Shown: one piece after another, positions 51,866-61,953 of the stretch
How the letters are laid out: each line of letters begins with the position of its first letter
Numbering within the stretch: the first letter of the stretch is position 1
Assembly: GCA_963773035.1 (NCBI GenBank)
Contig: CAVYZX010000008.1
Coordinates: forward strand, 1-64,000
DNA length: 64,000 nucleotides
Origin: CAVRXZ01 sp963773035
GTDB taxonomy: Bacteria; Acidobacteriota; Vicinamibacteria; Vicinamibacterales; CAVVIG01
Direction of reading: 5' to 3'
The notes under the pieces: model-generated
What the model saw: only the letters and a program-made list of their open reading frames with translations
Told to the model about the DNA's origin: nothing
Databases searched by the model: none
Translations under genes and position numbers: made by a program

Positions 51866-53050
51866 ATGGCCAGTGATCAGGTGAGCGATCGCGCCGCCCG
51901 TAATGGCGCGCCGGAGTCGACATTCATTGTCTCGAGTCCGTCGATGCGGGCTGTGGTCACGTTTGCCGAGCGAGCCGGTTCGAGCGAAGCAAAAGTACTG
52001 ATCACGGGCGAAAGTGGTGTCGGTAAGGACCGCATCGCAAGGATTGTTCACGAACGGTCCCCTCGCCGCGGTCAACCGTTTGTCGCCGTGAATTGCGCCG
52101 GCCTGACCGAATCGCTGCTCGAGTCCGAACTGTTCGGGCACGTGAAGGGAAGCTTTACCGGTGCCTATCGGGACAAGGTAGGCAAGCTTCAACAAGCGCA
52201 TCGGGGCACGCTCTTCCTGGACGAGATCGGCGAGATGAGCCTTCGGATGCAGGCGTTGCTCCTGCGGTTCCTGGAGAACGGCGAAATCCAAGCGGTTGGC
52301 TCGGATGCATCGGGCACTCGCGTCGATGTCCGAGTGGTGGCCGCGACGAACAGGAATCTGTCCGAGCTGATTGCGGCCGGTCAGTTTCGCGAGGACCTGT
52401 GGTACCGCGTTCGTGTCATCCACCTTCAGGTGCCGCCGCTTCGGGAACGCCTCGAAGACATTCGGCCTTTGGCGGCTCATTTCATCGTGCGGACCGGACG
52501 CCGAGTCAGCATCGCCGAAGAAGCGATCAGATTGCTCGAACGGTATCGGTGGCCGGGCAACGTGCGAGAGCTGCAGAACGTGATCGAGCAGACGGTCTGG
52601 CTCGCACCGGGCGACATTGTCGGACCCGAGCATCTGCCAAGCCAGATTCAGACAACGGCGCAGACCTTACTGCCCGTGCGTGAGAGGCGCACCCAAGTTG
52701 CCGACGAGCTTTACCAGGCGCTCGTGGTGTCCGGATACTCCTTTTGGGAGCATATTTATCCCCTGTTCCTGTCGCGCGACATTACGCGCCACGACATGCG
52801 TGAACTGGTGCGGCGTGGACTAGCGACCACGCGGGGCAATTACCGGACCATGCTGAAGCTGTTCGGGATGCCGCCACGGGATTACAAGAGATTTCTCAAT
52901 TTTCTCGCCGCTCATGATTGTCGCGCAGACTTCCGCGAATTTCGGAACGGGACGGCCGACATCAGTCAGCGGCCGCGGAGAATTCTGCCTCCGCCTCCAC
53001 CCAGAAAACAGGAACGAGCGGACGCTGACGGCCTCGCCGCGCAGCGATAA
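51866..53050 (+). CDS. Sigma-54-dependent activator without a regulatory domain
   Basis: A 394-residue bacterial enhancer-binding protein starting directly with the AAA+ domain: Walker A ITGESGVGKD, the sigma-54 contact loop as GSFTGAYRDKVG (Ser instead of Ala in GAFTGA), Walker B GTLFLDEIGEM, and arginine finger region FREDLWYRVRVIHLQVPPLRER, YRWPGNVRELQNVIEQ. The C-terminal part (TTRGNYRTMLKLFGMPPRDYKRFLNFL) is a Fis-like helix-turn-helix. No receiver, GAF or PAS domain is present, as in PspF, so its activity is presumably set by a partner protein. It sits 174 bp before a -24/-12 promoter reading into the pilin gene. Confidence 0.92.
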   Translation: MASDQVSDRAARNGAPESTFIVSSPSMRAVVTFAERAGSSEAKVLITGESGVGKDRIARIVHERSPRRGQPFVAVNCAGLTESLLESELFGHVKGSFTGAYRDKVGKLQQAHRGTLFLDEIGEMSLRMQALLLRFLENGEIQAVGSDASGTRVDVRVVAATNRNLSELIAAGQFREDLWYRVRVIHLQVPPLRERLEDIRPLAAHFIVRTGRRVSIAEEAIRLLERYRWPGNVRELQNVIEQTVWLAPGDIVGPEHLPSQIQTTAQTLLPVRERRTQVADELYQALVVSGYSFWEHIYPLFLSRDITRHDMRELVRRGLATTRGNYRTMLKLFGMPPRDYKRFLNFLAAHDCRADFREFRNGTADISQRPRRILPPPPPRKQERADADGLAAQR

Positions 53051-53057
53051 ATACTCC

Positions 53058-53131
53058 GCAGTCTTCGTTTCGCCAGCAGACTGAACAGTGGTCCCGAATA
53101 AGAAAGAAGTCCTCCGAAGGAGTGACTTATT
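53058..53131. promoter_or_regulatory. Two dyads, candidate upstream activator sites
   Basis: CAGTCT-N14-AGACTG (53058-53083) and an extended dyad with arms AATAAG/CTTATT, GTC/GAC and CTCC-GAA-GGAG (53097-53131) lie roughly 95-165 bp upstream of the -24 element, the usual distance for enhancer sites. They could also terminate the activator gene. Nothing else is seen in the 277-bp gap apart from the promoter. Confidence 0.4.
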
Positions 53132-53223
53132 GGTCGGTCGAGGCGGAAAAACCTTAGAGTTGACTGTGCCTAAGTTGTTCATTCTAAATATAATCGAGGT
53201 GCTGACAGATCTGTTCACGTGCG

Positions 53224-53239
53224 TGGCAATCGCGTTGCT
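53224..53239 (+). promoter_or_regulatory. Sigma-54 (-24/-12) promoter for the Flp/Tad locus
   Basis: TGGCA at 53224-53228 and TTGCT at 53235-53239 give GG-N10-GC, matching the sigma-54 consensus TGGCAc-N5-TTGCw. The predicted start is near 53250, about 78 nt before the flp ATG at 53328. The adjacent activator gene of the sigma-54 class supports it. Confidence 0.8.
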
Positions 53240-53327
53240 GGGTTTACATACGCGCTAACCGTCAACCCGCACCGAAGGGGCGAGGCCGGTGCGGCGAATA
53301 CATCTCGCCGCAGGAGGAAAAGTAGGA

Positions 53328-53492
53328 ATGAAGGAGTTGCTCAGACGGCTCGTTCGGGAAGATGCGGGGCAGGATCTGATCGAATACGGGTTGCTCATTG
53401 GACTGATCACCGCGCTGGTCATCGCGTCCATCACGGGCATCGGGTCGAAGGTGCAGGTATATTTCTCGACCTTGAACAGCACCCTCCCGTAG
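53328..53492 (+). CDS. flp: Flp-type pilin
   Basis: A 54-residue type IVb prepilin. The short leader ends in the Flp cleavage context (LVREDAGQ then DLIEYGLL, with the conserved Glu-Tyr), followed by the hydrophobic helix IGLITALVIASITGIGSKV that packs the fibre. It is processed by the A24 peptidase encoded downstream and assembled by CpaF/TadB/TadC. ATG 53328 has GGAGG about 10 nt upstream, better than the GTG-like start 13 codons earlier. First gene after the sigma-54 promoter, consistent with high expression. Confidence 0.92.
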   Translation: MKELLRRLVREDAGQDLIEYGLLIGLITALVIASITGIGSKVQVYFSTLNSTLP

Positions 53493-53559
53493 CGATCGGG
53501 CCGAAGGGAGGGGTGGGCCGTGCCGCCCCTTCCTTCCAGATCTAAGCTGGGGGTTCCTT

Positions 53560-53757
53560 GTGTTTTGGTTGGCAAGTGTGGTCCGACTTCTCAAGCGTGA
53601 CGAAGGTCAAGATCTGATCGAGTATGGCCTTCTCTGCGCCGCAGTGGCGGCCATCGGCGTTGCGTTGTTTCCCAATATCGTCAGTGGCATTTCCAGTATG
53701 GCCTTTCAGCAATCGAATTTCAACGTCAACCAGATTGGATTCCTGAGTTCCCCCTAA
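53560..53757 (+). CDS. Second Flp-type pilin
   Basis: A 65-residue prepilin with the same processing context (LLKRDEGQ, DLIEYGLL) and hydrophobic helix (CAAVAAIGVALFPNIVSGI), but a different C-terminus (QQSNFNVNQIGFLSS). It could be a minor pilin or an alternative subunit. It starts with a GTG at 53560, 67 bp after flp, and is followed by the prepilin peptidase gene with a 16-bp gap. Confidence 0.9.
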   Translation: MFWLASVVRLLKRDEGQDLIEYGLLCAAVAAIGVALFPNIVSGISSMAFQQSNFNVNQIGFLSSP

Positions 53758-53773
53758 GGAGGGAATCGAGGAA

Positions 53774-54291
53774 ATGAAGACCGCTTACGTCGTAGCACTT
53801 GCTCGTCGGTTTCGTGGCGTGCGTGACCGATATCAGAAGTCGCCGAGTGCCGAACGCGCTGACATTCGGTGCCGCTGTAACCGCGATGCTGTTCCACGTG
53901 CTCGACGGCCAGTCGAATGGTTTCCTTCAGTCCGTCGAGGGGTGGTTCGTCGGCGCGGCGAGTCTTTCTTCATCCCTTCGCACTCGGAGGATTGGGAGGC
54001 GGCGACGTGAAGTTGCTGGCCGCGCTGGGAGCGTGGGTCGGACCTGTTGACGCCCTCTGGATTGCTCTTTATGCCGGGGTCGCGGGCGGAGTGCTTGCGT
54101 TAGCCGTCGCGTCGTTTACGGGTTACCTGCGCCAGGCGCTAGCGAACATCTGGCTCTTGTTTTCACATTGGCGCGCGGTTGGAGTTCGGCCTCTCAATGA
54201 GATCAGCCTGGACGGAGGGGCGGGTCCACGTCTGGCCTACGCCATCCCGATCTTCGCTGGACTCCTGGTCAACGTATGGCTGCGATCGTAG
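53774..54291 (+). CDS. cpaA: Prepilin peptidase CpaA/TadV, frameshifted
   Basis: An A24-family aspartic membrane peptidase that removes the Flp leader. Both catalytic aspartates are visible: VACVTDIRSRRVPN near the N-terminus and GGGDVKLLAALGAWVG in the middle. The frame is broken at least twice: shortly after the ATG 53774 (MKTAYVVAL then LVGFVACVTD) and near 53965 (WFVGAA then PFALGGLGGGDVK). The C-terminal TM segments (YAIPIFAGLLVNVWLRS) run to 54291 and overlap the tadE start. Preserved active sites suggest the breaks are sequence errors. Confidence 0.85.
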
Positions 54292-54775
54292 GCCGAATCC
54301 GCCGTCGACGTTCCGAAACGGGTGCGGAGCTCGTCGAGTTTGCCCTCGTATTTCCGCTGTTGCTGCTCGTCGTCCTTGGGATCATCGACTTCGGGTTTCT
54401 GTTTCAGAAATACGAAGTCGTGACGAACGCCGCACGCGAAGGCGCCAGAATCGCCACGCTGCCCACCTATGGGCCGAGTTACGTTCAAGGTCGAGTCTTC
54501 GATTATCTGGATAGCTGCCTCCTTGATGGATCCTGGTCGAACCGCGACGGTGGCCCCGTCACACTCGTTTCCGGGGCTTGCGGTTATCGAGTCACGGTGA
54601 CCTATCCGCATGTCTACAGTTTCGTCGGCGGGATCATGAGTTACTTCGGCGGAACCTTGTCATCGAGGACACTGACCGTGAGGTCGACGATGCGCGTGGA
54701 GGCAGCTAGTGGCCCGTGTTCCGTAAATGGACGCGTTGCGCAAGGGATACTTTTCGTTTCGAATGGGGTTATAGA
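54276..54775 (+). CDS. tadE: TadE-like pseudopilin, 3' end uncertain
   Basis: The TadE motif is clear: RRSETGAELVEFALVFPLLLLVVLGIIDFGFLFQKYEVVTNAAREGARIA, with the prepilin-like Glu and hydrophobic helix. A soluble region of about 90 residues follows (GYRVTVTYPHVYSFVGGIMSYF, TLTVRSTMRVEA). No stop occurs in this frame before the next gene, cpaB at 54775, so a late frameshift probably hides the true end. Predicted minor pseudopilin for pilus assembly. Confidence 0.85.
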
Positions 54776-55651
54776 TGAATCGCCAGTCTCGAACGCTTGT
54801 CGTCGTCTTGGTGGCGCTTGCCGCAGCCGCGGTTGCCAGCTACGGCGTATACCGAGCCATCTCGCGAATTCCAGAACGCCGCGTCGAGATTGCGACGAGA
54901 TTCGCCGTCGTCGCCGCCAGGGCAATGCCGATGGGAACCCGCATCACGCCGGACGCCGTGAAGGTCGTGGCCTGGCCGGAGCAAACGCCGCTCGCCGGCG
55001 GGTTCACGGCTGTGGAACAGGTAGTCGACCGCGGTTTGATTTCGTCGGTTGTCGAGAACGAGCCCCTGAGCGAGAGCAAACTGGCGCCGAAGGAAGCTGG
55101 CGCCGGCCTGCCGCCGTCGATCCCCGAGGGCATGCGGGCGATGTCGGTCAAAGTCAACGAAGTCATCGGCGTTGCCGGCTTCGTTGTTCCCGGGACGCAC
55201 GTCGACGTGATGGTGATCCTTCGCCGTCAGCGGGAGGACGGGTTGGCCCGAGTTGTCGTCAGCAACGTGCAGGTTCTGACGGCCGGCACGCGATACGACC
55301 AGGAAAACTCAAAGAAAGGACGGCAAGCCCATTCCGTCGACGGTGGTGACGCTTGATGGTCTCGCCGACCGATGCAGAGACGAATTGCGCTGGCTCAGGC
55401 CGAGGGGCAGCTCATGCTGTCGCTTCGGAATCCGCTCGACAGCTGAACCAACCGACTCGCGCGGCGCCCGGACGACGGCGCTCTTTTCGGGCACCGGTCC
55501 GGCTGTCGCTCCGGTCGAGAGCGCCGCGTGCAGTCAAGCCGCAGCCGATGCCAGTCGGTCGTGGCGCCGCCGCCTCCGCGCCGTAGCCGTCAAGGTCTAC
55601 ACGGTCGAGGCCATTCGCGCCGCGAAGCGGACCGAAGAGGTGGTGCGGTAG
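54775..55651 (+). CDS. cpaB: Flp pilus assembly protein CpaB/RcpC, frameshifted
   Basis: An N-terminal TM helix (TLVVVLVALAAAAVASYGVYRAI) precedes the SAF/CpaB region (VVAARAMPMGTRITPDAVKVVAWPEQ, PLSESKLAPKEAGAGLPPSIPEGMRAMSVKVNEVIGVAGFVVPGTHVDVMVIL). Three or more frameshifts after about 55300 break the C-terminus; the parts TLMVSPTDAE, RIALAQAEGQLMLSLRNPLD and AVKVYTVEAIRAAKRTEEVVR can be rejoined, and the last ends at 55651. CpaB is a periplasmic protein that works with the secretin. Confidence 0.85.
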
Positions 55652-55701
55652 ATGCCGTACAAGAATCGGCAGCTTTCGAAAAGAGCAGGAAGGGCTGCAC
55701 T

Positions 55702-57174
55702 GTGAGAATTGGTCGTCTTGTCGTCTGACTGCGATCGGCTGTTGCGTGGGCGGCACGGCATCAACCTGCTGCCGCGCGAGTCGCAGCCCGGTGCTCAGGC
55801 GCTCAGGCGCCAGCCGCGACCTCGCGCAGCGGATTCCGCTGACGGCCGGACGGTCGACGGTGCTCTCGACTGATTTCGAAATCGTTCGAATCGCTGTGAC
55901 GAACCCCGCCGTTGCCGATGCCGTCGTCGTGCAGCCTCGGGAAGTGCTGATCGACGGAAAGGCGCCAGGCACCGTCAGCCTGATCGTGTGGGGTTCGACC
56001 GATCGCCGTCAGTACGACATCGTCGTCGAACCCGCCGTGACGCACGCTCGAGCAGCGGCTTCAAGCGCTGTTTCCGGGCGAGGACATCCACGTCAGCCGC
56101 CAACGACGATGCCATCATTCTGTCTGGCCGCGTGTCGAGCAACGTCGGTCTCGCTTCGCGCGGCGGAGATCGCGGCGGCGACGTCGTCCAAGGCGAAGGT
56201 CGTCAACCTGCTCCAGCTGCCTGGCGGCGCTGAGAGTCAGCAGGTCCTGTTGCAGGTTCGGTTTGCCGAGGTCAGTCGTCACGGCGTTGCGCGAGCTCGG
56301 CGTGAACCTGTTCACGAGTCCGATGGGCATCGGCAACACCGTCGGGCGTGCGACGACCGGACAGTTCCGGCCGCCGGGGTTTCAGAATCTGAGGTGGACC
56401 AAAGAGAACGGCGACTTCGGCGGCGAGGTGACGAGCGCTCGAAGGCGAGTTCACCTTCGAGCGATTTGCTGAACATCTTTCTCTTCAGCGAGAAAGTACG
56501 ATCTCGGCGTCGCGATCCGGGCGCTTCAGAACAAAGGCCTCTTCCAGAGTCTCGCCGAGCCGAACCTGATCGCCTATAACGGTCAGGACGCGAGCTTCCT
56601 CGCCGGCGGCGAAATTCCGGTCCCGGTCGTCCAGGGAATCTCGCAATGCCGTTTCGGTCCAGTGGAAGGAATACGGCATCCGCCTGAACTTCACGCCCGA
56701 CGATCGCCGGCGATACGATTCGGCTCAAGGTGCGGCCCGAGGTCAGCACGCTCGACTTTCGCGAACGGCATCACCTGTCGGGCTTCCGAATTCCGGCGCT
56801 GTCGACGCGCCGCGCCGAGACCGACGTCGAGCTGCGCGACGGCCAGTCGTTCGCGATCGCCGGGCTGCTGAACAACCTGTCGCAGGACGCGCTCAGCGAG
56901 ATACCGGGTCTTGCGAAGCTTGCCGATCATCGGCCACTCTGTTCGGAGCAGTCAGGTGCGCGCCGAACGCAACGAGCTGATGGTGCTGATCACGCCGCGA
57001 CTGGTTCGGCCGCTGAATCCGGACGAGGTGCCGCCGCTGCCGACGCTGCAGAACCGGTTCCTGCCGGTTGACGAGTCGATTGGCGGCAAGCTCGAAGGCG
57101 GCGGCGGCCTGGTTGATGCACCAGAGGTCAAGAACCCTAAGAAGGCTGAGCAACGGAAGAAGGATGAGCAGTAG
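55702..57174 (+). CDS. cpaC: Secretin CpaC/RcpA, frameshifted
   Basis: GTG 55702 has AGGAAGGG 7 nt upstream and gives a signal peptide once one base is adjusted (MRIGRLVV then LTAIGCCVGG). The N-domain is IPLTAGRSTVLSTDFEIVRIAVTNPAVADAVVVQPREVLIDGKAPGTVSLIVWG. A BON-like piece (DDAIILSGRV) follows, then the secretin core in several frames: LLQVRFAEVSR, LFTSPMGIGNTVG, GLFQSLAEPNLIAYNGQDASFLAGGEIPVPV, RRAETDVELRDGQSFAIAGLLNN, ERNELMVLITPRLVRPLNPDE. About six frameshifts. It forms the outer-membrane pore for the Flp pilus. Confidence 0.87.
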
Positions 57175-57213
57175 ATCGTGTTAGCCTCGTATTGACGCTC
57201 TGTGAGAGCAACC

Positions 57214-58370
57214 ATGCAAATCACAATAATGACGGCGACGGGGAGACACGAACGCGGCGCGATCCTGATCCACGTCGGCGATCGCCGTAATGGCCCTGAT
57301 GGCGTATCACCGCCTTTGTCGCTGGACTACGGTGTGTTTTGGCTTGGCCGGCGGCAGGCTCAGAACGCCGCCGATGCCGGTGCACTTGCCGGCGCCGTGG
57401 CGCGGCTGTTCGACGAAACCGGAACGACCGGCGACCCGGACGGCCCCACCAAAGCGAGCTGCGACGGTTGCCGCGCCAAAGCAATCAGCGTGCTCGGCGC
57501 GGTGCCTGGCGTGACGGTGGAATATCGCTCGACGCCCTCATTCGCGCCTGAACCGAGCAACGGTGTGCTGCGTCCATGTGGAGTGTACCGAGATGGCACG
57601 CACGGCAGCACGCGCTTGCCGACCTATTTCGCCAAGCTATGGGGACAGACCAGTCGCAGGACGTTCGCGCGACCGCTACGGCCCAAGTCCGCGCGGCGAA
57701 TCCACGAATTGTCTGAAGCCGTGGATGATTGCCGATCGATCCGACACGAGCACCTACACGAGGCCGATATCGGCACGCTGCTGATTTTGCGTGACCGCGA
57801 TGGTCCAGGCCGATCAGCGAGCTGATTGTCAACGCGAGCGGTAGGGCGTTGTCCCTGCGGAGGCGCGTGTCGTTATTCCTGGTCGACTACCCACTGTATC
57901 GGTGGACCATCGAATGGACGGTTCGAAATCGCCGATCCGATCGACAACAAGTCAGGACGAACCAATGGCATGTACCGATGCTGGCGAGGTCGCATGCGTC
58001 AGGATCCGGACCCGGCACCGGGTGGCAGGACCCGGTGCCACGTGGAACCCATGCACCCTGATCAATCCGGAACCGTTGCGCGAGCACGGGATCATGTGGC
58101 TGCACATAACAGCCTGCGCGGCACCTTGCGCCGAATGGTCTAACGGGCGGCCGTCAGTCCACGGCATCGTGGCAGTGCCTGTTTTCAAGCCATCAGATTG
58201 TGGCTGCTATCGGCCCTGGCGGTGGAATCGGCATGATCGAACATTCTGGTCGGGTTTTTTCATCTCGGAGCCGGAGTCGGTGACCGAGCAATCCCAACCA
58301 CGTGACAGTGCGTGGTCGTCCCAGGGATGTGTGTGGTTACCTCACGACGATTCCTGGTGACCTGCAGACG
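57214..58370 (+). CDS. TadG-like pilus protein, frameshifted, end uncertain
   Basis: The N-terminus carries the TadG/TadE-like export helix spread over two frames (HERGAILIHV then VMALMAF, DYGVFWL) followed by RRQAQNAADAGALAGAVARL, a pattern typical of TadG. The middle (AISVLGAVPGVTVEYRST, YRDGTHGSTRLPTYFAKLWGQTS) continues in alternating frames. From about 57830 to 58370 the sequence is coding-like but too broken to assign; the end is an estimate before cpaE. Predicted periplasmic pseudopilin-like component. Confidence 0.7.
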
Positions 58371-58387
58371 GGCGGCACTCTTCCTGC

Positions 58388-59602
58388 ATGGTCATTACGC
58401 TTGATTCAATGACGGTACGGCTGAGCGAACGTAACCGCCGTGATAAGGCTGAGGGTTCGACGGTGATTACTGTCACGCTTCTGGCGCCACGAGACGGCGA
58501 GCTCGAGCACCTGATCCGCAAGTCCGCGATGCAGGTAACGCACGTGGACGCGGCGGGAATCGCATCGCTTGCCGCGCCGTCCGCACGACCAACGGATGTC
58601 GTGGTGCTGGACGTCCGCGGCGCCGCCGAGTTGCCCGCCGTCATTCACCGCGCTGAGACGGCACCACCCCGAAACCGGGATTGTCATCGTGACGACGTCG
58701 CTCGAGCCGGCGCTGCTGCTCGAAGCCATGCGAGCGGGCGTCAACGAGCTGGTCTGCGAGCCGGTCACCCAGGCCGACCTCGAAAAAGCCATACATCGAG
58801 TCGTTCGACAGCGAACGGGGAGCACCGGACGGGTGTTCGCGATCGTCGGCGCCAAGGGAGGGGTTGGGGCGACGACGGTTGCGGTCAATGCCGCAACCGT
58901 TATCGGGTCGGCCGCCAGACCCGACCGGACGCTGTTGGTGGACCTGCACCAGGCTGGCGGCGATGCCGCAGTCTTCCTGGGCGTCGAACCGCGGTTTTCC
59001 ATCCTCGATGCGCTCGAGAATACGCACCGCCTCGACATGGTGTTTCTCAAGAGTCTCGTTACCCAGGTCGGCCCTCACCTGGATCTGCTCGCTTCGTCCG
59101 AGCGGTCAGTCGCCGGGAACCCAGGAGACTTCGACCATTCGGACGGTCATCGACGCCGTCGCTGCGGCGTACCGGTTTGCGGTGCTCGACGTGCCGCGTA
59201 CCGACGGCGCGGCTGCTGGATGCGCTCGATCGTGCAAGCGGAATAGTCGTCGTCGCGAATCAGGAGCTCCCGACGGTCAAGAGCGCCGGCCGGCTCGCAA
59301 CCGCGCTCCGGCAACGCTATGGCCGCGACAAGGTGACCGTCGTTCTGAGCCGTTCCGACCGCCGGGCCGATATCGGCCACGCGGACGTCGAGCGCGTGAT
59401 CGGCATGCCGGTCGCTCATACGTTCCCGAGTGATTACCGGATGGCGCTTCAGGCGCTCAACAAGGGCCGGCCGATCGCGCTCGACAATCACAACGATTTG
59501 TCGTCGTCGTTCAGGCAGTTTGCGTTGCAGCTGGCAGGCCTTCGCCCGGACCGCGAGTCTGCGCGCCAGGGATTTCTTGGCCGGCTGACGCAACGGAGCT
59601 GA
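58388..59602 (+). CDS. cpaE: CpaE/TadZ pilus-localisation ATPase, frameshifted
   Basis: A degenerate receiver-like N-domain (VVVLDVRGAAELPAV, GIVIVTTSLEPALLLEAMRAGVNELVCEPV) and a MinD/ParA-like ATPase with deviant Walker A AIVGAKGGVGATTVAVN, LLVDLHQAGGDAAVFLGVEPRFSILDALEN, VVVANQELPTVKSAGRLATAL. Frameshifts lie near 58660, 59115 and 59205. A GTG at 58461 is an alternative start (MITVTLLAPRDGELE). CpaE positions the pilus machine in the cytoplasm. Confidence 0.88.
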   Translation: MVITLDSMTVRLSERNRRDKAEGSTVITVTLLAPRDGELEHLIRKSAMQVTHVDAAGIASLAAPSARPTDVVVLDVRGAAELPAVIHRAETAPPRNRDCHRDDVARAGAAARSHASGRQRAGLRAGHPGRPRKSHTSSRSTANGEHRTGVRDRRRQGRGWGDDGCGQCRNRYRVGRQTRPDAVGGPAPGWRRCRSLPGRRTAVFHPRCAREYAPPRHGVSQESRYPGRPSPGSARFVRAVSRREPRRLRPFGRSSTPSLRRTGLRCSTCRVPTARLLDALDRASGIVVVANQELPTVKSAGRLATALRQRYGRDKVTVVLSRSDRRADIGHADVERVIGMPVAHTFPSDYRMALQALNKGRPIALDNHNDLSSSFRQFALQLAGLRPDRESARQGFLGRLTQRS

Positions 59603-59656
59603 CGGCGTTCACGTAAGTGTTGACGGAATAGACCAACGAACGGAGGAATCGAGGAC

Positions 59657-60980
59657 GTGCTGAAAACGCTGTCAATCTCGCCACTCGGCGCCGATACGCG
59701 CCATCCGCAGTATCAGGCCCTGAAGGGGCGTATTCATCAGGAGTTGCTCAATCGGCTGAATCTCGACCGTCTTGCGAAGGTGAAGCGCGGTGAGGCCGAG
59801 CCGGAGCTGCGCAACCTCATCGTCGGGATGCTCGATCGCGATCGAGAGACGCCCTTGAGCCTCGCCGAGCGCGAGAGTCTCATTACCGACGTCCTGCACG
59901 AGTTGTTCGGCCTCGGGCCCTTGGAGGTCCTTCTCGATCGACCCGACCATTTCGGACATCCTGGTGAACCGCTACAACCAGGTCTACATCGAGCGCGAGG
60001 GAAAACTCGAGGAAACCGATGTCGTTTTTCGCGACGACGCGCACCTGCTTCAGATCATCGAACGAATCGTGAGCGCGGTGGGCCGACGCATCGACGAGTC
60101 GAGCCCGATGGTGGACGCTCGGCTGAAGGATGGCTCCCGCGTCAATGCCATCATTCCCCCACTCGCGCTGGAAGGACCGGCGCTCTCGATCCGGCGGTTC
60201 CGAACGGACCGCCTGGGCGCCGAAGACCTCGTCTCGCGGGATTCCTTGACGAAGCCGATGCTCGAGTTTCTGAAGGCGGCCGTGTCCTGCAGGTTGAACG
60301 TCATTGTCTCGGGCGGCACGGGCGCGGGAAAAACGACGCTCTTGAACATCCTTTCCAGCTTCATCGGTCACACCGAGAGGATCATCACGATCGAGGACGC
60401 GGCTGAGTTGATGCTTAGGCAGCGTCACGTCGTTCGGTTGGAAACCCGGCCATCCAATATCGAAGGAAAAGGGAGTGTGCGCCAACGGGAGTTGGTCGTC
60501 AACGCCCTACGTATGCGACCGGATCGCATCATCGTCGGCGAGGTACGAGGTGAAGAGGCGCTCGACATGCTGCAGGCGATGAACACGGGCCACGATGGCA
60601 GCTTGACGACGATCCACGCCAACAGCCCGCGCGACGCTCTCTACCGGCTGGACACGATGGTCGCGATGGCCAATCTGAATATTCCCGACAAGGCCGTTCG
60701 TCAACAGATCTCTTCCGCACTCGAGGTCGTCGTTCAGATCGCGCGAATGTCCGACGGCACTCGAAAGGTGACCGCCGTCAGCGAGATCACCGGGATGGAA
60801 GGCGAAATGATCACGATGCAGGATCTTTTCGTGTTCGACAAGACCGGTGTGCGGCCCGACGGTATGGTTTGCGGCCGCTTTCGAGCGACGGGCATCCGTC
60901 CCAAGTGCGCTGAGCGACTGGCGGCGTCCGGGACTCGGCTTCCCGCCGAGATGTTCGAGTACGTCAAGGTCGTGGCGTAG
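59657..60980 (+). CDS. cpaF: Secretion ATPase CpaF/TadA, one frameshift
   Basis: A cytoplasmic hexameric ATPase that powers Flp pilus assembly. GTG/ATG-proximal helices (YQALKGRIHQELLNRLNLDRLA, LITDVLHELFGLGPLEVLL) precede a frameshift near 59940; the next frame gives ILVNRYNQVYIEREGKLEET, Walker A IVSGGTGAGKTTLLN, the Asp box IITIEDAAEL, Walker B RPDRIIVGEVRGEEALDMLQAMNTGHDGSLTTIHAN, and the C-terminus to 60980. All catalytic elements are intact, so the break is likely an error. It is 8 bp from tadB. Confidence 0.93.
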
Positions 60981-60988
60981 GTGGAAAC

Positions 60989-61950
60989 ATGGTAACAGCC
61001 GGAATCGCGTTTGCCGTCGTGTTCGCCATCGTCTTTGTACCGTACTGGATTCTCGTCGATCGCACCGAGGAAAGGGAGGATCGTGCGCTCAAAAAGCGCC
61101 TCAAAGTTCGACGGACCAAGGCGTTCAGTCCCGCCATTGTCAAGGCGCAAGCCAAGCTCAGCTCGGTCGAGCACTTCGCGGCGGCCCTGATCCGTGGGCG
61201 GAGTCTCTTCGAGCCGTTCGCCCGGACGATCCGGCAATCTGGCCTCAATCTTACCGTCGGAACGATCGTGCTGGCATGCGGGTTCATTGCCGTCGTGGCG
61301 TTCTTCCTGACATCCAGGCTCGTCCCTTCGGTTTGGTTGGCAGTCGCTGTAGCGGCGCTCAGCGGGTCGCTGCCGGTGTTGTATGTTCGACGCGCGGCGC
61401 GCAAGCGCATGGAGGCCTTCGAGGAGCAGTTTCCGGAGGCCATTGATCTGATTGCGAGGGGGCTGCGAGCGGGCCATGCATTGACGACCACGCTCCAGAT
61501 GGTCGGGGACGAGGTCCCCGACCCGGTTGGCGCCGAATTCCGCTTGCTTTTCGAACAGCAGAACTACGGGATGTCTCTCGGCGATGCGCTGAAAGCGTTT
61601 GCGGACCGTGTTCCGATTATCGACGCGCGCTTCTTTGTGACGGCCCTTCTGACACAACGTGAAATGGGAGGGAATCTGTCCGAGGTGCTGGACAATCTGT
61701 GCTTCCGTGATCCGCGAACGTTTCAAGGTCAAACGGCAGGTTCGGGTGGTGAGCGCACATGGCCGGATCACCGGCATTGTGCTGGGGTTTCTGCCGCCCG
61801 TGGTCGCGCTGGTTCTCTTTTTCATTTCGCCCTCGCTTCTTCGTTTGCTGATCGACGATCCGCTGGGCGTTCAGATGATCATCGCCGGGGTTGTGCTTAC
61901 AAGTCGTTGGCGTGCTCGCGATTCGGCGAATCGTGAACGTGGAGTACTGA
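60989..61950 (+). CDS. tadB: Type II secretion F-domain protein TadB, frameshifted
   Basis: An inner-membrane platform protein. Two N-terminal TM helices (GIAFAVVFAIVFVPYWILV; TIVLACGFIAVVAFFL), then the T2SSF domain (FEEQFPEAIDLIARGLRAGHALTTTLQMVGDEVPDPVGAEFRLL, REMGGNLSEVLDNL), a frameshift at about 61700, and C-terminal helices (GIVLGFLPPVVALVLFFISP). A second shift near 61905 restores VVGVLAIRRIVNVEY and a stop at 61950. Together with TadC it couples CpaF to the pilin. Confidence 0.88.
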
Positions 61951-61953
61951 TTC

